Positions 34,111 to 43,168 of a DNA stretch of 64,000 nucleotides are shown here, in pieces. The stretch is from Gammaproteobacteria bacterium (GTDB lineage: Bacteria > Pseudomonadota > Gammaproteobacteria > JADZEE01): the NCBI GenBank assembly GCA_020850735.1, contig JADZEE010000091.1, positions 247,502 through 311,501 on the forward strand, in the 5' to 3' direction. The notes below the pieces were generated by a model that saw nothing but the letters and a program-made list of their open reading frames with translations, did not search any database and was not told the origin of the DNA. The position numbers were made by a program, and so were the translations under genes. Position 1 is the first letter of the stretch. Every line of letters begins with the position of its first letter.

Positions 34111-35193
34111 TCAGTCTACTTCGTCCTCCTGCGGAATGTTCCAGCGCAGCTCCTCCGACAGCAAGACCTGCCCGCCGCGCACGGCGACCGCAACGCCGGG
34201 ATCGAGACCTTCGCTCACGAACCAATCGCCGCCCAGGCGCTCGTACCGAAGCAGCGGGCGGCGCACGAAGCGCTCCTCACCGATCTGCGCGTAGACCCAG
34301 GGCCGCCCGCCAGTCCAGACCACGGCCGTTTCCGGCACGACCACAGCACGGGTTTCCTTGCCCGGATCCGGCAGCCAGACGTCCACACGCATGCCGATGC
34401 GCAGGGGTTCGGCCGCGGTCACGAAGTACCAGGTCTCGCCCTGCGCCCCCGGCGCCACCTGCACCGCTGCGCCCACCAGTTGCGCCGGCTGCGCCCGCGC
34501 ACGGTCGCCATCCGCCGCCACCCACGCTCGTGTTTGTGCCGGGCCGAGCTTCACGCCCGCATCCAGTGCCACGAGCACCAGCGCGTCTTCGCGCGCGACG
34601 AGGCGGTCGAGGTCCGCCGACGTCGTTGCGGTGGCCCAGCCGGCCAGTCGCGGGCCCCAGGCCTGCGCCACCTGGTCGCGCAGATCCTCGAGCTGACGGT
34701 CAGCCACCGCGAACCGTGCCTCGTCCTCCCGCAACTGCGCCCGGGCTTCACGCAACTGGCGCGCCGAAACGTTGCTCTGCTCGCTGTACAAGCGCTGCAA
34801 CTGGTCGTGCGTGCGCCTGGCCGCCGTCATGGCCGCCTCGACCACGGCACGCTCGGCGAGGGTCATGCGGTATGCACCGCGTGCTTCGATGAGCCGCTGC
34901 AGGTCCACGACCGACCCGTAGCCGCGCTGCTCGACGGCGATGCTGCGCGCCGCCAGCCGTGCCAGCTCCAGCCCCGCAGCCGACTGCCGGGCCGCGCTCA
35001 GCCGCACCACCGGCGCCCCGTCGCGGTACTCGGCAGGCGGCGGGCGGCGGGCGACGTCGTCATCGTCGGCCCGGCATTGCGCGACCGGTGACAGCGCCGC
35101 GGTACCGGCAGGGCCACCCCAGAAACTCCACGCCAGCGCAGCCAGCAGCACTATCGGCCCGTGCCGTACACCGGTGCGCATCCGGGTCCTCAT
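34111..35193 (-). CDS. RND efflux periplasmic adaptor (HlyD/MFP family)
   Basis: The 360-aa protein has a signal-like N-terminus (PIVLLAALAWSFWGGPAGTAA), an alpha-helical hairpin (about residues 105-170, rich in Ala/Glu/Arg with QLREARAQLREDEAR) and C-terminal beta domains (GMRVDVWLPDPGKETRAVVVPETAVV, FVSEGLDPGVAVAVRGG). It bridges the RND pump and the outer-membrane channel. It overlaps the upstream TolC-like gene by 4 nt and precedes the pump gene by 99 bp. No histidine-rich metal-binding extension is visible, unlike CzcB or CusB variants with one. Confidence 0.85.
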   Translation of the reverse strand: MRTRMRTGVRHGPIVLLAALAWSFWGGPAGTAALSPVAQCRADDDDVARRPPPAEYRDGAPVVRLSAARQSAAGLELARLAARSIAVEQRGYGSVVDLQRLIEARGAYRMTLAERAVVEAAMTAARRTHDQLQRLYSEQSNVSARQLREARAQLREDEARFAVADRQLEDLRDQVAQAWGPRLAGWATATTSADLDRLVAREDALVLVALDAGVKLGPAQTRAWVAADGDRARAQPAQLVGAAVQVAPGAQGETWYFVTAAEPLRIGMRVDVWLPDPGKETRAVVVPETAVVWTGGRPWVYAQIGEERFVRRPLLRYERLGGDWFVSEGLDPGVAVAVRGGQVLLSEELRWNIPQEDEVD

Positions 35194-36629
35194 GGGAGCG
35201 CGAATGCCGCGATCTGCGGCACGATGAACGCGCTGCCGTCCAGGGGCCGGCCCACGACCTGTTCGAGTCGCCCGTACGCGTCCTGCCGGGCGTACTGCGC
35301 TGCGCCGGCGGCACGTTCAGCACCCAGGATCTCGATGCGGGCGCGGACGACGTCCAGCCGGTCCGCGAATCCGAGCTCAAACTGGCGCGTGACGAGCTGC
35401 CCGTGCGCGCGGGCCTGTGCCGCGAGCTCCTCGGCAGCGCGTGCGGCCGCCGCCGCCGCCACGTAGGCCGCGTGCGCCGCGTGCAGCGCGGCGACGACGT
35501 CGAACTGGCGGGATTCGAACTCCCGCGCCGACAGTGCCCGGCGCGCCTGCGCCTCGGCTATCGGCCCCTCGTTGCGGTTCAACAGCGGCAGCACCAGCGC
35601 GGCACCCAGCGACCACACGTGATCGCCCTGGTCGAACAGGTAACCCGGCGACAGATTCAGGTCCGGGTACTGGCGTTCGATTTCGTAGTGCAGCGCCGCT
35701 TCGCGCGCGGCATAGTCCCGCAACGCGCCGAGCACGTCCGGACGCCCGGTCAGGGCCTGGTCCTGCAGCGTCGGCAGGTCCGGGACCGTATCGCCTGGCA
35801 GCGCGGGAGGCGCTACGACGTCGAGTTGCACATCCCGCAGCGCATCGGGGTGCAGGCCGATCGTCCGGCCGAGCTCGATACGTGCCAGCGTCTGCTTCGC
35901 CTCGACGGCCTGCGCGTCCAGCCGCGCCTGCTGCAGCTCCAGACGCATCGCGCTCACCTCGAAGCCCGACGCCTCGCCGAGCTGCGCCCGGCGTTCCAGC
36001 AGCGCCACGCCCTCGCCGGTGGCGGCCAGCCGCCGATCCGCCTGGATCCGGTCCTCGTCCGCCCGGGCGAGCTGGACCAGTGCCGCGCGCACACGACTGC
36101 GCAGCTGCCACGCGGTCTCCTGGAGCGCGTACGCAGCGACTTCGGTCCCGGCCGCGGCCTGCTCGCGTCGCGCCGCGCGCTTGGCGCGGCGCTCGAATAC
36201 GAAATCGAGCGCGAGCCCGATCGACCAGGGCCCGTCCTGGTCGGCGCCCACGTCGCCGTGATGTTCCCACGGCAACGTGAGGGTGGGATTCGGTCGCGCC
36301 GCAGCCGTGATCTGCGCCGCCCGTGCCAGCCGCCACTGCGCCTGCGCGACCCGCATGTCCGGATGAAAGTAGAGCGCTGCCAGTACGAGATCCGTCAGGC
36401 CCCAGGGGTGCGAACCGCCGGCGATCGGGCTGCCGCTGGCGGCGAGGAATGCGTGTAGCTCGGCGCTGTCGAGCGTGTGCTCGCGGAAAATCTGTGCGGG
36501 TGCCACCGTGTCGATCGGCTCGGGCCGATAGCGCTCGAACCCGCAGCCCCCCAGGGGGCCCGCCGCGGTGAGTACGGCGGCCAGTGCCAACGCATGGCGG
36601 CGCAGGCCGCCCGTGGCGTCCGGGAACAT
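35190..36629 (-). CDS. TolC-family outer-membrane efflux lipoprotein
   Basis: The 479-aa protein starts at ATG 36629 with a lipoprotein signal (PLGGC, lipidated Cys29) and two outer-membrane efflux repeats with long Ala/Arg/Glu-rich helices and beta segments (SIGLALDFVFERRAKRA, SLGAALVLPLLNRNEGPIAEAQ). It is the CusC/CzcC-type exit duct of the tripartite pump. It is the first gene of the minus-strand efflux operon and overlaps the adaptor gene by 4 nt. The 263-bp region upstream, shared with the divergent TraB gene, shows no metal-responsive operator that I can identify. Confidence 0.87.
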   Translation of the reverse strand: MFPDATGGLRRHALALAAVLTAAGPLGGCGFERYRPEPIDTVAPAQIFREHTLDSAELHAFLAASGSPIAGGSHPWGLTDLVLAALYFHPDMRVAQAQWRLARAAQITAAARPNPTLTLPWEHHGDVGADQDGPWSIGLALDFVFERRAKRAARREQAAAGTEVAAYALQETAWQLRSRVRAALVQLARADEDRIQADRRLAATGEGVALLERRAQLGEASGFEVSAMRLELQQARLDAQAVEAKQTLARIELGRTIGLHPDALRDVQLDVVAPPALPGDTVPDLPTLQDQALTGRPDVLGALRDYAAREAALHYEIERQYPDLNLSPGYLFDQGDHVWSLGAALVLPLLNRNEGPIAEAQARRALSAREFESRQFDVVAALHAAHAAYVAAAAAARAAEELAAQARAHGQLVTRQFELGFADRLDVVRARIEILGAERAAGAAQYARQDAYGRLEQVVGRPLDGSAFIVPQIAAFALP

Positions 36630-36892
36630 GCGCACCCGCGGTGCCGGCACCACACGCCGCGCGGTGACCGGCGACGGCACGGCGAACCGGCGACGACACC
36701 GACAATGCCCACGTTGCTGCCGCACTGCATCCTTTTCCCGACGAATCGACACGACCTGTAGCCACCTTCGCGGCAGCGCGACCATACACGAGTCGCATGG
36801 TTGCAGCCATCCCTGAAAACAAGCTTAATTCATCGGTTCACCGGGCTGGCGCACGACTCGAACGCCGGCGTGCCGGTATGGAGATCCGAGGC

Positions 36893-37828
36893 ATGTCGCC
36901 CCAATCACGGTCCCGGCGCCTGCTGGCCGTCGCGCTCGCCGCCTGCCTGGGCCTCGCGCTCACGCCCGCAACGGCGCAGGCGGGCTGCCCGCGGCCGCCG
37001 TCCGCCGAGTCAGCGGCGCCGCCGCCGCCCGCGATCCACGAACATGGCGTCCTGTGGCGCGTCGACAGGCCCGGTGTCGCGGCCAGTCACCTGTTCGGAA
37101 CCATCCACCTGGACGACGCCGAGGTCCTGACCCTGCCCGAACCGGTACGCGCCGTGTTCACGGACAGCCGCGCGCTGGTGATCGAGGTCATCCTGGACGC
37201 CGCTGCCCAGGCACATTACGGCCAGGCGGCTTTCTCGCAACCGGACGCAGCCGTGGCCGCGGTGCTGGACGCCCCGGTGTATGCGCGCTATGTCGGGCTC
37301 GCCGGCCGCTACGGTCTCGCAGCGGACGTCGCCGGGCGGCTGCAGCCGTGGGCGGCGCTGAATCTGCTCGCGCGTCCTCCCGGTCGCGGCCAGCCCGTGC
37401 TCGACGAGTACCTCACCCGCGAGGCGCAACGGCTCGGCATACCGATCCTCGGCCTGGAAACCATGCCCGAGCTGCTCGCCGCGCTGGCGGGCCTGCCCGC
37501 CGCCGACCAGCTTGCGCTGCTGCGCGACACGGTGTGCGACTACGACGCCATCATGGCGCAGGTACCCCTGCTGCGACGCCTGTACCTGGAACGCGACCTG
37601 GGCGGGTTGTGGCGCCTGAGTCTCGCCCCGGTCGCCGACCGCGACGTCCAGCAGCGCTTCCTGCAACGCCTGCTGTTCGGCCGCAATGCGGTGATGCTCG
37701 AACGCATGCTGCCCGCGCTGGCGGCGGGCGGGGCCTTCGTCGCGGTTGGCGCGCTGCACCTGCCGGGATCCGCAGGTCTGCTCGAACGTCTGCGCGGCCG
37801 GGGTTTCCGCATCACCCCGGTCTGGTGA
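36893..37828 (+). CDS. TraB/GumN family protein
   Basis: The 311-aa protein has a signal peptide (LLAVALAACLGLALTPATAQAG) and the family's diagnostic GTIHL motif near residue 65, a conserved ETMPELLAALAG helix, and the C-terminal AVGALHLPGSAGLLERLRGRGF. TraB/GumN proteins are predicted metalloproteases related to plant-pheromone-shutdown protein TraB. The bacterial physiological role is poorly defined. The ATG at 36893 is chosen. An alternative ATG lies five codons upstream. It is transcribed divergently from the efflux operon and ends near a strong hairpin. Confidence 0.85.
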   Translation: MSPQSRSRRLLAVALAACLGLALTPATAQAGCPRPPSAESAAPPPPAIHEHGVLWRVDRPGVAASHLFGTIHLDDAEVLTLPEPVRAVFTDSRALVIEVILDAAAQAHYGQAAFSQPDAAVAAVLDAPVYARYVGLAGRYGLAADVAGRLQPWAALNLLARPPGRGQPVLDEYLTREAQRLGIPILGLETMPELLAALAGLPAADQLALLRDTVCDYDAIMAQVPLLRRLYLERDLGGLWRLSLAPVADRDVQQRFLQRLLFGRNAVMLERMLPALAAGGAFVAVGALHLPGSAGLLERLRGRGFRITPVW

Positions 37829-37848
37829 CACCCGGCCGCGCGGATCCC

Positions 37849-37882
37849 GGCCCTGGCGCGGGGCCCGCCCTGCGCCAGGGCC
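37849..37882. terminator. Strong hairpin between convergent genes
   Basis: A perfect 11-bp stem GGCCCTGGCGC (37849-37859) pairs with GCGCCAGGGCC (37872-37882) around a 12-nt loop. It lies between the TraB gene (+) and the DUF1244 gene (-), where a bidirectional terminator is expected. There is no U-tract, so function is uncertain. Confidence 0.4.
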
Positions 37883-37956
37883 GCACCGGCCGCGCCTCGA
37901 ACCGGGCCGGATCCCGCAACTGGCGGCCGCGCGTCCGCTCCGGCTGCGACGCCCGA

Positions 37957-38265
37957 TCAGCGCCCGCCGTGTTCCGCGCCCTCGCGCGCGGCGAACGCGG
38001 CCTGTTGCTCCGAATTCGCCTCGCGCTGGTATTTGCTTTTCCACTGCGAGTAAGGCATGCCGTACACGATTTCGCGCGCCTGCTCGTACTCAACCGCGAT
38101 CCCGCGCTCGGCGGCTGCCGCCACGTACCATTTCGACAGGCAGTTGCGACAGAACCCGGCCAGGTTCATCAAATCGATGTTCTGGACCTCGGTGTGTTCG
38201 CGCAGGAAGTCACGCAGGTGGCGGAACACGGCGGCCTCGATTTCGGTTTGTGCCAGATCGTCCAT
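37957..38265 (-). CDS. DUF1244 family protein
   Basis: The 102-aa protein matches DUF1244 by its AVFRHLRDFLREHTEVQNIDLMNLAGFCRNCLSKWY core and MPYSQWKSKYQ motif; the quoted core spans about residues 12-48 with the family's Cys pair. DUF1244 proteins are conserved in proteobacteria and structurally helical, with no assigned function. The start was set at ATG 38265 because the homology begins there, although the frame is open further upstream. It is divergent from the NDH-2 gene and probably monocistronic. Confidence 0.85.
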   Translation of the reverse strand: MDDLAQTEIEAAVFRHLRDFLREHTEVQNIDLMNLAGFCRNCLSKWYVAAAAERGIAVEYEQAREIVYGMPYSQWKSKYQREANSEQQAAFAAREGAEHGGR

Positions 38266-38350
38266 CGCGCTTCTCCTGTTCGCCCGGTGCGCCTGTACCA
38301 CTTTATCATAGCGCCACGCGCGCACAGACGTCACAGGACGGGATCGATTC

Positions 38351-39682
38351 ATGAGCGACAGCACCCGGGCAGCGCACCGGATCACCATCGTCGGTGGAGG
38401 CGCGGGGGGACTGGAGCTCGCCACGCGGCTCGGGCGCAGGCTCGGCCGGCGCGCGCACGCCGAGATCACTCTGGTCGATGCCAGGCTCACGCACCTGTGG
38501 AAACCCTTGTTGCACGAAGTTGCCGCCGGCAGTCTCAATGCCTTCGAAGACGAGCTCAACTACGTCGCGCTCGCGCACTGGAACGGATTCCGATTCCGTC
38601 TCGGCGCGCTCGAGTCGGTCGACCGGCGCGCGCACACGATCACCATCGCCCCCAGCGTCGACGAACAGGGACGCGAATTCATTCCCCGGCGCAGCATTGG
38701 TTACGACACCCTGGTCATCGCCATCGGCAGCACGAGCCACGATTTCGGTGTGCCGGGAGTAGCCGAACACTGCATGTTTCTCGACTCGCGCGAGCAGGCA
38801 GACCGTTTTCACCGCGATCTGCTGCGCGCGGTGTTCGCAGCCAATGCGCAATCGGAGCCTCTGCGCGAAGGCCAGCTGCACATAGCCATCGCCGGTGCCG
38901 GCGCGACCGGGGTCGAGCTCGCAGCGGAACTGCGGGACTCGCTGCGCGCGATGGTGGAGTACGGATTCGATCGTATCGTCCCGCAACGCGACGTGCGCAT
39001 CGTCCTCATCGAGGGTCGCGATCGGATTCTGCCGGGCCTGCCGGAGCGGATTTCCGCCGCGACCCACAAGCTCCTCGAGTCGATCGGCGTCGAGGTGTAC
39101 ACCGGTGAACGCATCGAAGCGGTCACAGCCCAGGGATTTCGCAGGGCCGGCGGTATGTTCGTTGCCGCCGAAATCAGGGTATGGGCCGCCGGCATCAAGG
39201 CGCCCGCGGTACTCGCGAACCTCGACAACCTCGATGTCAACCATCTGGGTCAGCTGATCGTACGGCCGACCCTGCAGACCCGGGCAGACGACCACATCTT
39301 CGCGTTCGGCGACTGCGCATACTGCCTGTACGCCGGCGGCGTCGTACCACCACGCGCCCAGGCCGCCCACCAACAGGCCGCGCTGCTGGTGCGCAGCATC
39401 GAAAATCGCCTGGCGGGCAAGCCCCTGCCCGTATTCGTGTATCGGGATTACGGTTCGCTCATCAATCTCAGCCGCTACAGCGCGGTCGGCAACCTGATGG
39501 GCAACCTGATGGGGCGCAAGGCGCCCACAGCGCTGTTCGTCGAGGGCTGGTTCGCACGCCTCGCCTACCTGTCACTGTACAAGCTGCACCAGCTTGCGGT
39601 GCTCGGCTTCGTACGCACCGCGCTGGAGACGCTGGCCAACCTGCTCACGCAGCGATCGCGCCCACGGCTCAAGCTGCACTGA
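38351..39682 (+). CDS. ndh: Type II NADH dehydrogenase (NDH-2)
   Basis: The 443-aa flavoprotein has an FAD-binding ITIVGGGAGGLELATRLG (residues 12-29), an NAD-binding IAIAGAGATGVELAAELR near residue 175, and the FAFGDCAYCL FAD motif near residue 316. The C-terminal 60 residues are hydrophobic/amphipathic (WFARLAYLSLYKLHQLAVLGF), the membrane-anchoring region of NDH-2. It oxidises NADH and reduces quinone without pumping protons. It stands alone, convergent with the SRPBCC gene. A GC-rich dyad (GGCGCCGG/CCGGCGCC) in the 65-bp gap after it may stop transcription from both sides. Confidence 0.92.
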   Translation: MSDSTRAAHRITIVGGGAGGLELATRLGRRLGRRAHAEITLVDARLTHLWKPLLHEVAAGSLNAFEDELNYVALAHWNGFRFRLGALESVDRRAHTITIAPSVDEQGREFIPRRSIGYDTLVIAIGSTSHDFGVPGVAEHCMFLDSREQADRFHRDLLRAVFAANAQSEPLREGQLHIAIAGAGATGVELAAELRDSLRAMVEYGFDRIVPQRDVRIVLIEGRDRILPGLPERISAATHKLLESIGVEVYTGERIEAVTAQGFRRAGGMFVAAEIRVWAAGIKAPAVLANLDNLDVNHLGQLIVRPTLQTRADDHIFAFGDCAYCLYAGGVVPPRAQAAHQQAALLVRSIENRLAGKPLPVFVYRDYGSLINLSRYSAVGNLMGNLMGRKAPTALFVEGWFARLAYLSLYKLHQLAVLGFVRTALETLANLLTQRSRPRLKLH

Positions 39683-39747
39683 GAGCTCGGCGCCGGCCGG
39701 TCGATCGCACTGGCGCGGGCGCGCGACGGCCCGGCGCCGGGCGAAGC

Positions 39748-40164
39748 TCAGCCGCCGAATATCTTGCGCAGATTCTCGAAGCCCGTCTGGTAGATGCCCT
39801 GGATGGCCTTGACCGCATCGGTTTCGATCGCCACGGGCTCGAACTCGCTCGACCATTCGACGATCGAGCTGCTGCCATCCTCGTTCTCGCTGACCTTGAT
39901 CGTCGCCTTGTAGTTCATGACCGGTAGCGGTCCGTTGACGATTTCGTAGGTATAGACCCGTTCCTTGTCGTTCGCGCTCACCAGCCGCTCCACGAGCTGG
40001 CCGCCGCCGGCCAGGGTGAGCTTGCGTACCGTACCCTGCTCACCTTGAAGCTCGCTCTTCTCCACCGCCGGATGCCAGTCGGGCAAGGCATTGAATCCGC
40101 CGATGAGAGACCAGAGCTGGTCCGCCGGCACGGGTATCTCCGTCGACATTCTCACTTTGCTCAT
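39748..40164 (-). CDS. SRPBCC-family (START-like) protein
   Basis: The 138-aa protein is a polyketide-cyclase/dehydrase-type SRPBCC domain: STEIPVPADQLWSLIGGF at the N-terminus, the LPDWHPAV motif near residue 30, and a C-terminal IQGIYQTGFENLRKIF helix. The fold binds hydrophobic ligands. The family includes MxaD of methanol oxidation clusters, but sequence alone does not identify the ligand. GGAGG 5 nt before the ATG at 40164 fixes the start. It follows the NtrC-type regulator by 65 bp on the same strand. Confidence 0.85.
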   Translation of the reverse strand: MSKVRMSTEIPVPADQLWSLIGGFNALPDWHPAVEKSELQGEQGTVRKLTLAGGGQLVERLVSANDKERVYTYEIVNGPLPVMNYKATIKVSENEDGSSSIVEWSSEFEPVAIETDAVKAIQGIYQTGFENLRKIFGG

Positions 40165-40229
40165 ACCTGCCTCCGTATTCGCGTTGGAACCCACACTTGC
40201 ATGCACCCGGACCGTCGCGCCGCTGCGCT

Positions 40230-41651
40230 TCAGGCGATACCGTGTTTGTTCATCCGGTAGCGCATGGCCATGCGCGTCACGCCGAGCTGGCGTGCCGCTT
40301 CGGACACGTTGTGCTCGGTACGCGCGAGCGCACTTTCGAGCAGCAGGCGTTCGGCGGCGTCCAGCGTCAGCCCGTCGAGCGCCGCCGGCACCGGATCGGC
40401 GCCGGCGCCCGGTCTCACCGGGGCCACGTCCGCCGCGGCGATCGCGCGCCCCTGTGCCAGCAGCACCGCCCGTTCGATGACGTGCTTGAGCTCGCGCACG
40501 TTGCCGGGCCAGCGGCCGGCGACGAGCGCCTGGCGGGCACCCGCACCGATTTCGGGGCAGGCCAGACTATAACGCCGCGCGGTCTGCGCCGCGAAATGCT
40601 CTGCGAGCCGCAGGATATCCTCGCCCCGCTCACGCAGTGGCGGCATCCGCAGCGTGAGCACGTTGAGGCGGTAGTACAGGTCTGCCCGCAGCTGGCCATC
40701 GCTGACCATGGCCTGCACGTCGCGGTTGGTGGCCGCGATGAACCAGGCGCTGATCACCCGTTCACGGGAGCTGCCGACGCGGCGCAGCATCCGCCGCTCC
40801 AGGACGGCGAGCAGCTTGGTCTGCAGCTCCGCGGGCAGCTCGACGATTTCGTCGAGGAACACCGTGCCGTCCTCGGCCGCCTCGATGAGGCCGGTACGTT
40901 CGCTCACCGCGCTCGTGAACGCGCCCTTCTCGTGTCCGAACAACTCGGCCTCGATCAGATCCTTGGGCAGTGCGGCACAGTCCACGTGCACGAACGGTCG
41001 CGCGCGTCTGGCGCTGCTCGCGTGCAACAGGCGAGCGGCGAGATCCTTGCCCGTTCCGGTTTCACCCAGGATCAGCACCGTGGGTGGAATCACGTCCGGG
41101 CGTACGAGCAGGGTGCCGATACGATGGGCCTGCTCACGGACCTCGCGTATGCCGGTGTGTTCGCCGAGCAGATCCACGCCCTCGACCGCCGAGCGCTCGC
41201 GCACGCGCGAGTACTGCAACTGTCGTGACACCGAGGCCCCCGCTAGCACTTTTTCCACGTTCAGTAGCAGCTCGTCGAGGTCGATGGGTTTTTTCAGGTA
41301 GTCCGACGCGGCGAGCTTCATCGCGGCGACGGCGTCCTCCAGCTCGCCGTAGGCGGTGAGCACGATGACCGGAGTTTCCAAGCCGCGCTCCTTGCGCAGC
41401 TCGGCGAGAAAATCGAGCCCGGATCCGTCCGGCAAGCGCATGTCGAGCAGGAGCAGATCCGGCATGGCCTCCCTGCATTCGGTGCGCGCCCCCGCCAGGG
41501 TGGTGACGTGCCGGCAGCTGTAGCCGCTGCGCTCGAGGCGCTTGCCTACCGCCTTGGCGAACAGCGTCTCGTCCTCGACCATGAGGATACGCACCGTGCT
41601 GCGCGGCGCGGCCGCGCTGCCGGGCACGAGGTCGGCGCCCGATCCCGCCAT
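40230..41651 (-). CDS. NtrC-family sigma-54-dependent response regulator
   Basis: The 473-aa protein has a receiver domain (phospho-Asp in LLLLDMRLPDGSG), an AAA+ domain with Walker A GETGTGKD and Walker B-type GTVFLDEIVEL, and a Fis-type helix-turn-helix at the C-terminus (VSEAARQLGVTRMAMRYRM). The sigma-54 contact loop reads GAFTSA rather than GAFTGA. It should activate RpoN promoters once phosphorylated by the kinase encoded upstream, whose stop codon it overlaps by one base (TGATG). The sigma-54 promoter of pqqCDE at 4.4 kb is one conceivable target, but nothing links them directly. Confidence 0.93.
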   Translation of the reverse strand: MAGSGADLVPGSAAAPRSTVRILMVEDETLFAKAVGKRLERSGYSCRHVTTLAGARTECREAMPDLLLLDMRLPDGSGLDFLAELRKERGLETPVIVLTAYGELEDAVAAMKLAASDYLKKPIDLDELLLNVEKVLAGASVSRQLQYSRVRERSAVEGVDLLGEHTGIREVREQAHRIGTLLVRPDVIPPTVLILGETGTGKDLAARLLHASSARRARPFVHVDCAALPKDLIEAELFGHEKGAFTSAVSERTGLIEAAEDGTVFLDEIVELPAELQTKLLAVLERRMLRRVGSSRERVISAWFIAATNRDVQAMVSDGQLRADLYYRLNVLTLRMPPLRERGEDILRLAEHFAAQTARRYSLACPEIGAGARQALVAGRWPGNVRELKHVIERAVLLAQGRAIAAADVAPVRPGAGADPVPAALDGLTLDAAERLLLESALARTEHNVSEAARQLGVTRMAMRYRMNKHGIA

Positions 41652-43102
41652 CACGACGCCGGTGCCGAGAGCACGACGCGGGTGCCCTGCGGCCGGGCCG
41701 CCTCAAAGGTCAACTGCCAGCCGTGCGCACGGCATACCTTGAACGCCACCGGGATCCCCAGCCCGGTGCCGAAGCGTTTCGTCGACGGACCGGGCGACAG
41801 GCCGTTCGGCTCCGGCGCAAACGGCATGCCCGGGCCATGGTCGGTGATGCTGATCCGCACGCTGTCCGCAGCACGGTCGATGCCGAGCACGATGTCGGCA
41901 CCGTCCGCGGACGCGTCGACGGCGTTCGACAGCAGTCCGTAAAGCGCCTGCTCCATGAGATCGCAGTCCACCATCACCTCACAGCTCCCGTCCCAGCCCT
42001 TCTTCACGACCCGGATACCCTTCTCCGCCAGCCTCGGTCCGAGCAAGCTCAGTGCGGCGTCGAGGAACACGCCCGGCCGCACCGGCACCAGGTGCGGCTT
42101 GAGCGGATGCAGGTAGGCGACCAGCGCCGTGACCCAGCGTCCGAGCCGATCGACCGTGTCGATGATCCCCTGCCGGATCTCGCCGATCTCGCCCGGGCCG
42201 TCAGCATGGTCCATGAGCTGGGCGCTCGCGCGAATGGTCGCGAGCGGATTGCGGATATTGTGCGCGATCACCGGCACGAGGGCACCCAGCGCGGCCTGGC
42301 GCTCCTGCTCGACCAGCGCTTCCTGGCTCGCCGCGAGTTCGGCCGCCACGTGGTTGATGGCGCGTCCGAGATCGGCCACCTCCTGCACGCCGGCCGCCGC
42401 AATGGGCTCGTCCAGCTTGCCTTCGCTCATGCGACGGGCGCCGGCCATGACCGCCGCCATGGGCTCGACGAATCCCTGCCTGACGCTGCGCCGCGACTTG
42501 GCGAGCAGCGCAACGGCCAGCAGTATGGGCAACGGCACCGCGACGGGCGCAAGCCGTGTCCAGCGAGCCATCGTGGCCTCGAGTTCGCGCTGATGCGCGG
42601 TCAACAGGGTTTCGATCTGCCGGAATGCGTCCTCGAACACGCCGACGAAATTCTTTTCCTCGGACGGATCCAGGATCCGCATCCGCGCCATCCGGCTGAC
42701 CAGGTAGGGGTCGGCGAAAATCTTGTTCATATCCTTCTGGATCACGCGATAAGCCTGTTGCATGGCCTGAACCGCCTGATCCTCGGTGCGCGACGTGGAA
42801 CGGCGCCTGAGGACGTTGAAATGCCGATCAATTCTGCGCGAATAGTCGGAATACGCGCGCATCGCGGCCGGGTCTTCGAGCAGCTTCGCCATGTACACGT
42901 CCTTGATCTGGCGAAACAGATCGCCGCGTACCTGCTGCGCGGCATAGTACATCTGGTTGATGCGCACGGATTCGGCCGTGGTGTCGTGCCAGAAATAAGC
43001 CCACAGGCCACCCAGCGTGCCGGTGACGACCACGAGCAGCAGGAACGTAAGCTCGTGGACGAGGAGCAGCCGCTTGAGCGATGCAACCCGGGGCAGGGGC
43101 AT
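41651..43102 (-). CDS. Sensor histidine kinase, partner of the NtrC-type regulator
   Basis: The 483-aa kinase has TM1 (residues about 17-36, TFLLLVVVTGTLGGLWAYF), a helical periplasmic sensor of about 150 residues (QQVRGDLFRQIKDVYMAKLL), TM2 near 190-205 (VAVPLPILLAVALLAKS), HAMP, an H-box with the NtrB-like VPVIAHNIRNPLATIRAS, and an HATPase domain (NAVDAS, DHGPGMPF, GTGLGIPVAFKV). The sensor resembles four-helix ligand-binding modules. A TATAAT hexamer lies only 7 nt upstream of the ATG (43114-43109) without a good -35, so transcription may instead come from the cytochrome b561 gene. Confidence 0.92.
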   Translation of the reverse strand: MPLPRVASLKRLLLVHELTFLLLVVVTGTLGGLWAYFWHDTTAESVRINQMYYAAQQVRGDLFRQIKDVYMAKLLEDPAAMRAYSDYSRRIDRHFNVLRRRSTSRTEDQAVQAMQQAYRVIQKDMNKIFADPYLVSRMARMRILDPSEEKNFVGVFEDAFRQIETLLTAHQRELEATMARWTRLAPVAVPLPILLAVALLAKSRRSVRQGFVEPMAAVMAGARRMSEGKLDEPIAAAGVQEVADLGRAINHVAAELAASQEALVEQERQAALGALVPVIAHNIRNPLATIRASAQLMDHADGPGEIGEIRQGIIDTVDRLGRWVTALVAYLHPLKPHLVPVRPGVFLDAALSLLGPRLAEKGIRVVKKGWDGSCEVMVDCDLMEQALYGLLSNAVDASADGADIVLGIDRAADSVRISITDHGPGMPFAPEPNGLSPGPSTKRFGTGLGIPVAFKVCRAHGWQLTFEAARPQGTRVVLSAPAS

Positions 43103-43168
43103 GATCGGATTATAGTTGTAGCCGTCGCTGGCGCGCAGTGCGCCCGGTCGGGTCCGGCGGCGCCGGGG

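Noticed and set aside
43109..43114. TATAAT as a promoter for the NtrB-like kinase
   Set aside because: The hexamer is perfect but lies 7 nt from the ATG and lacks a -35. The gene is more likely read from upstream.
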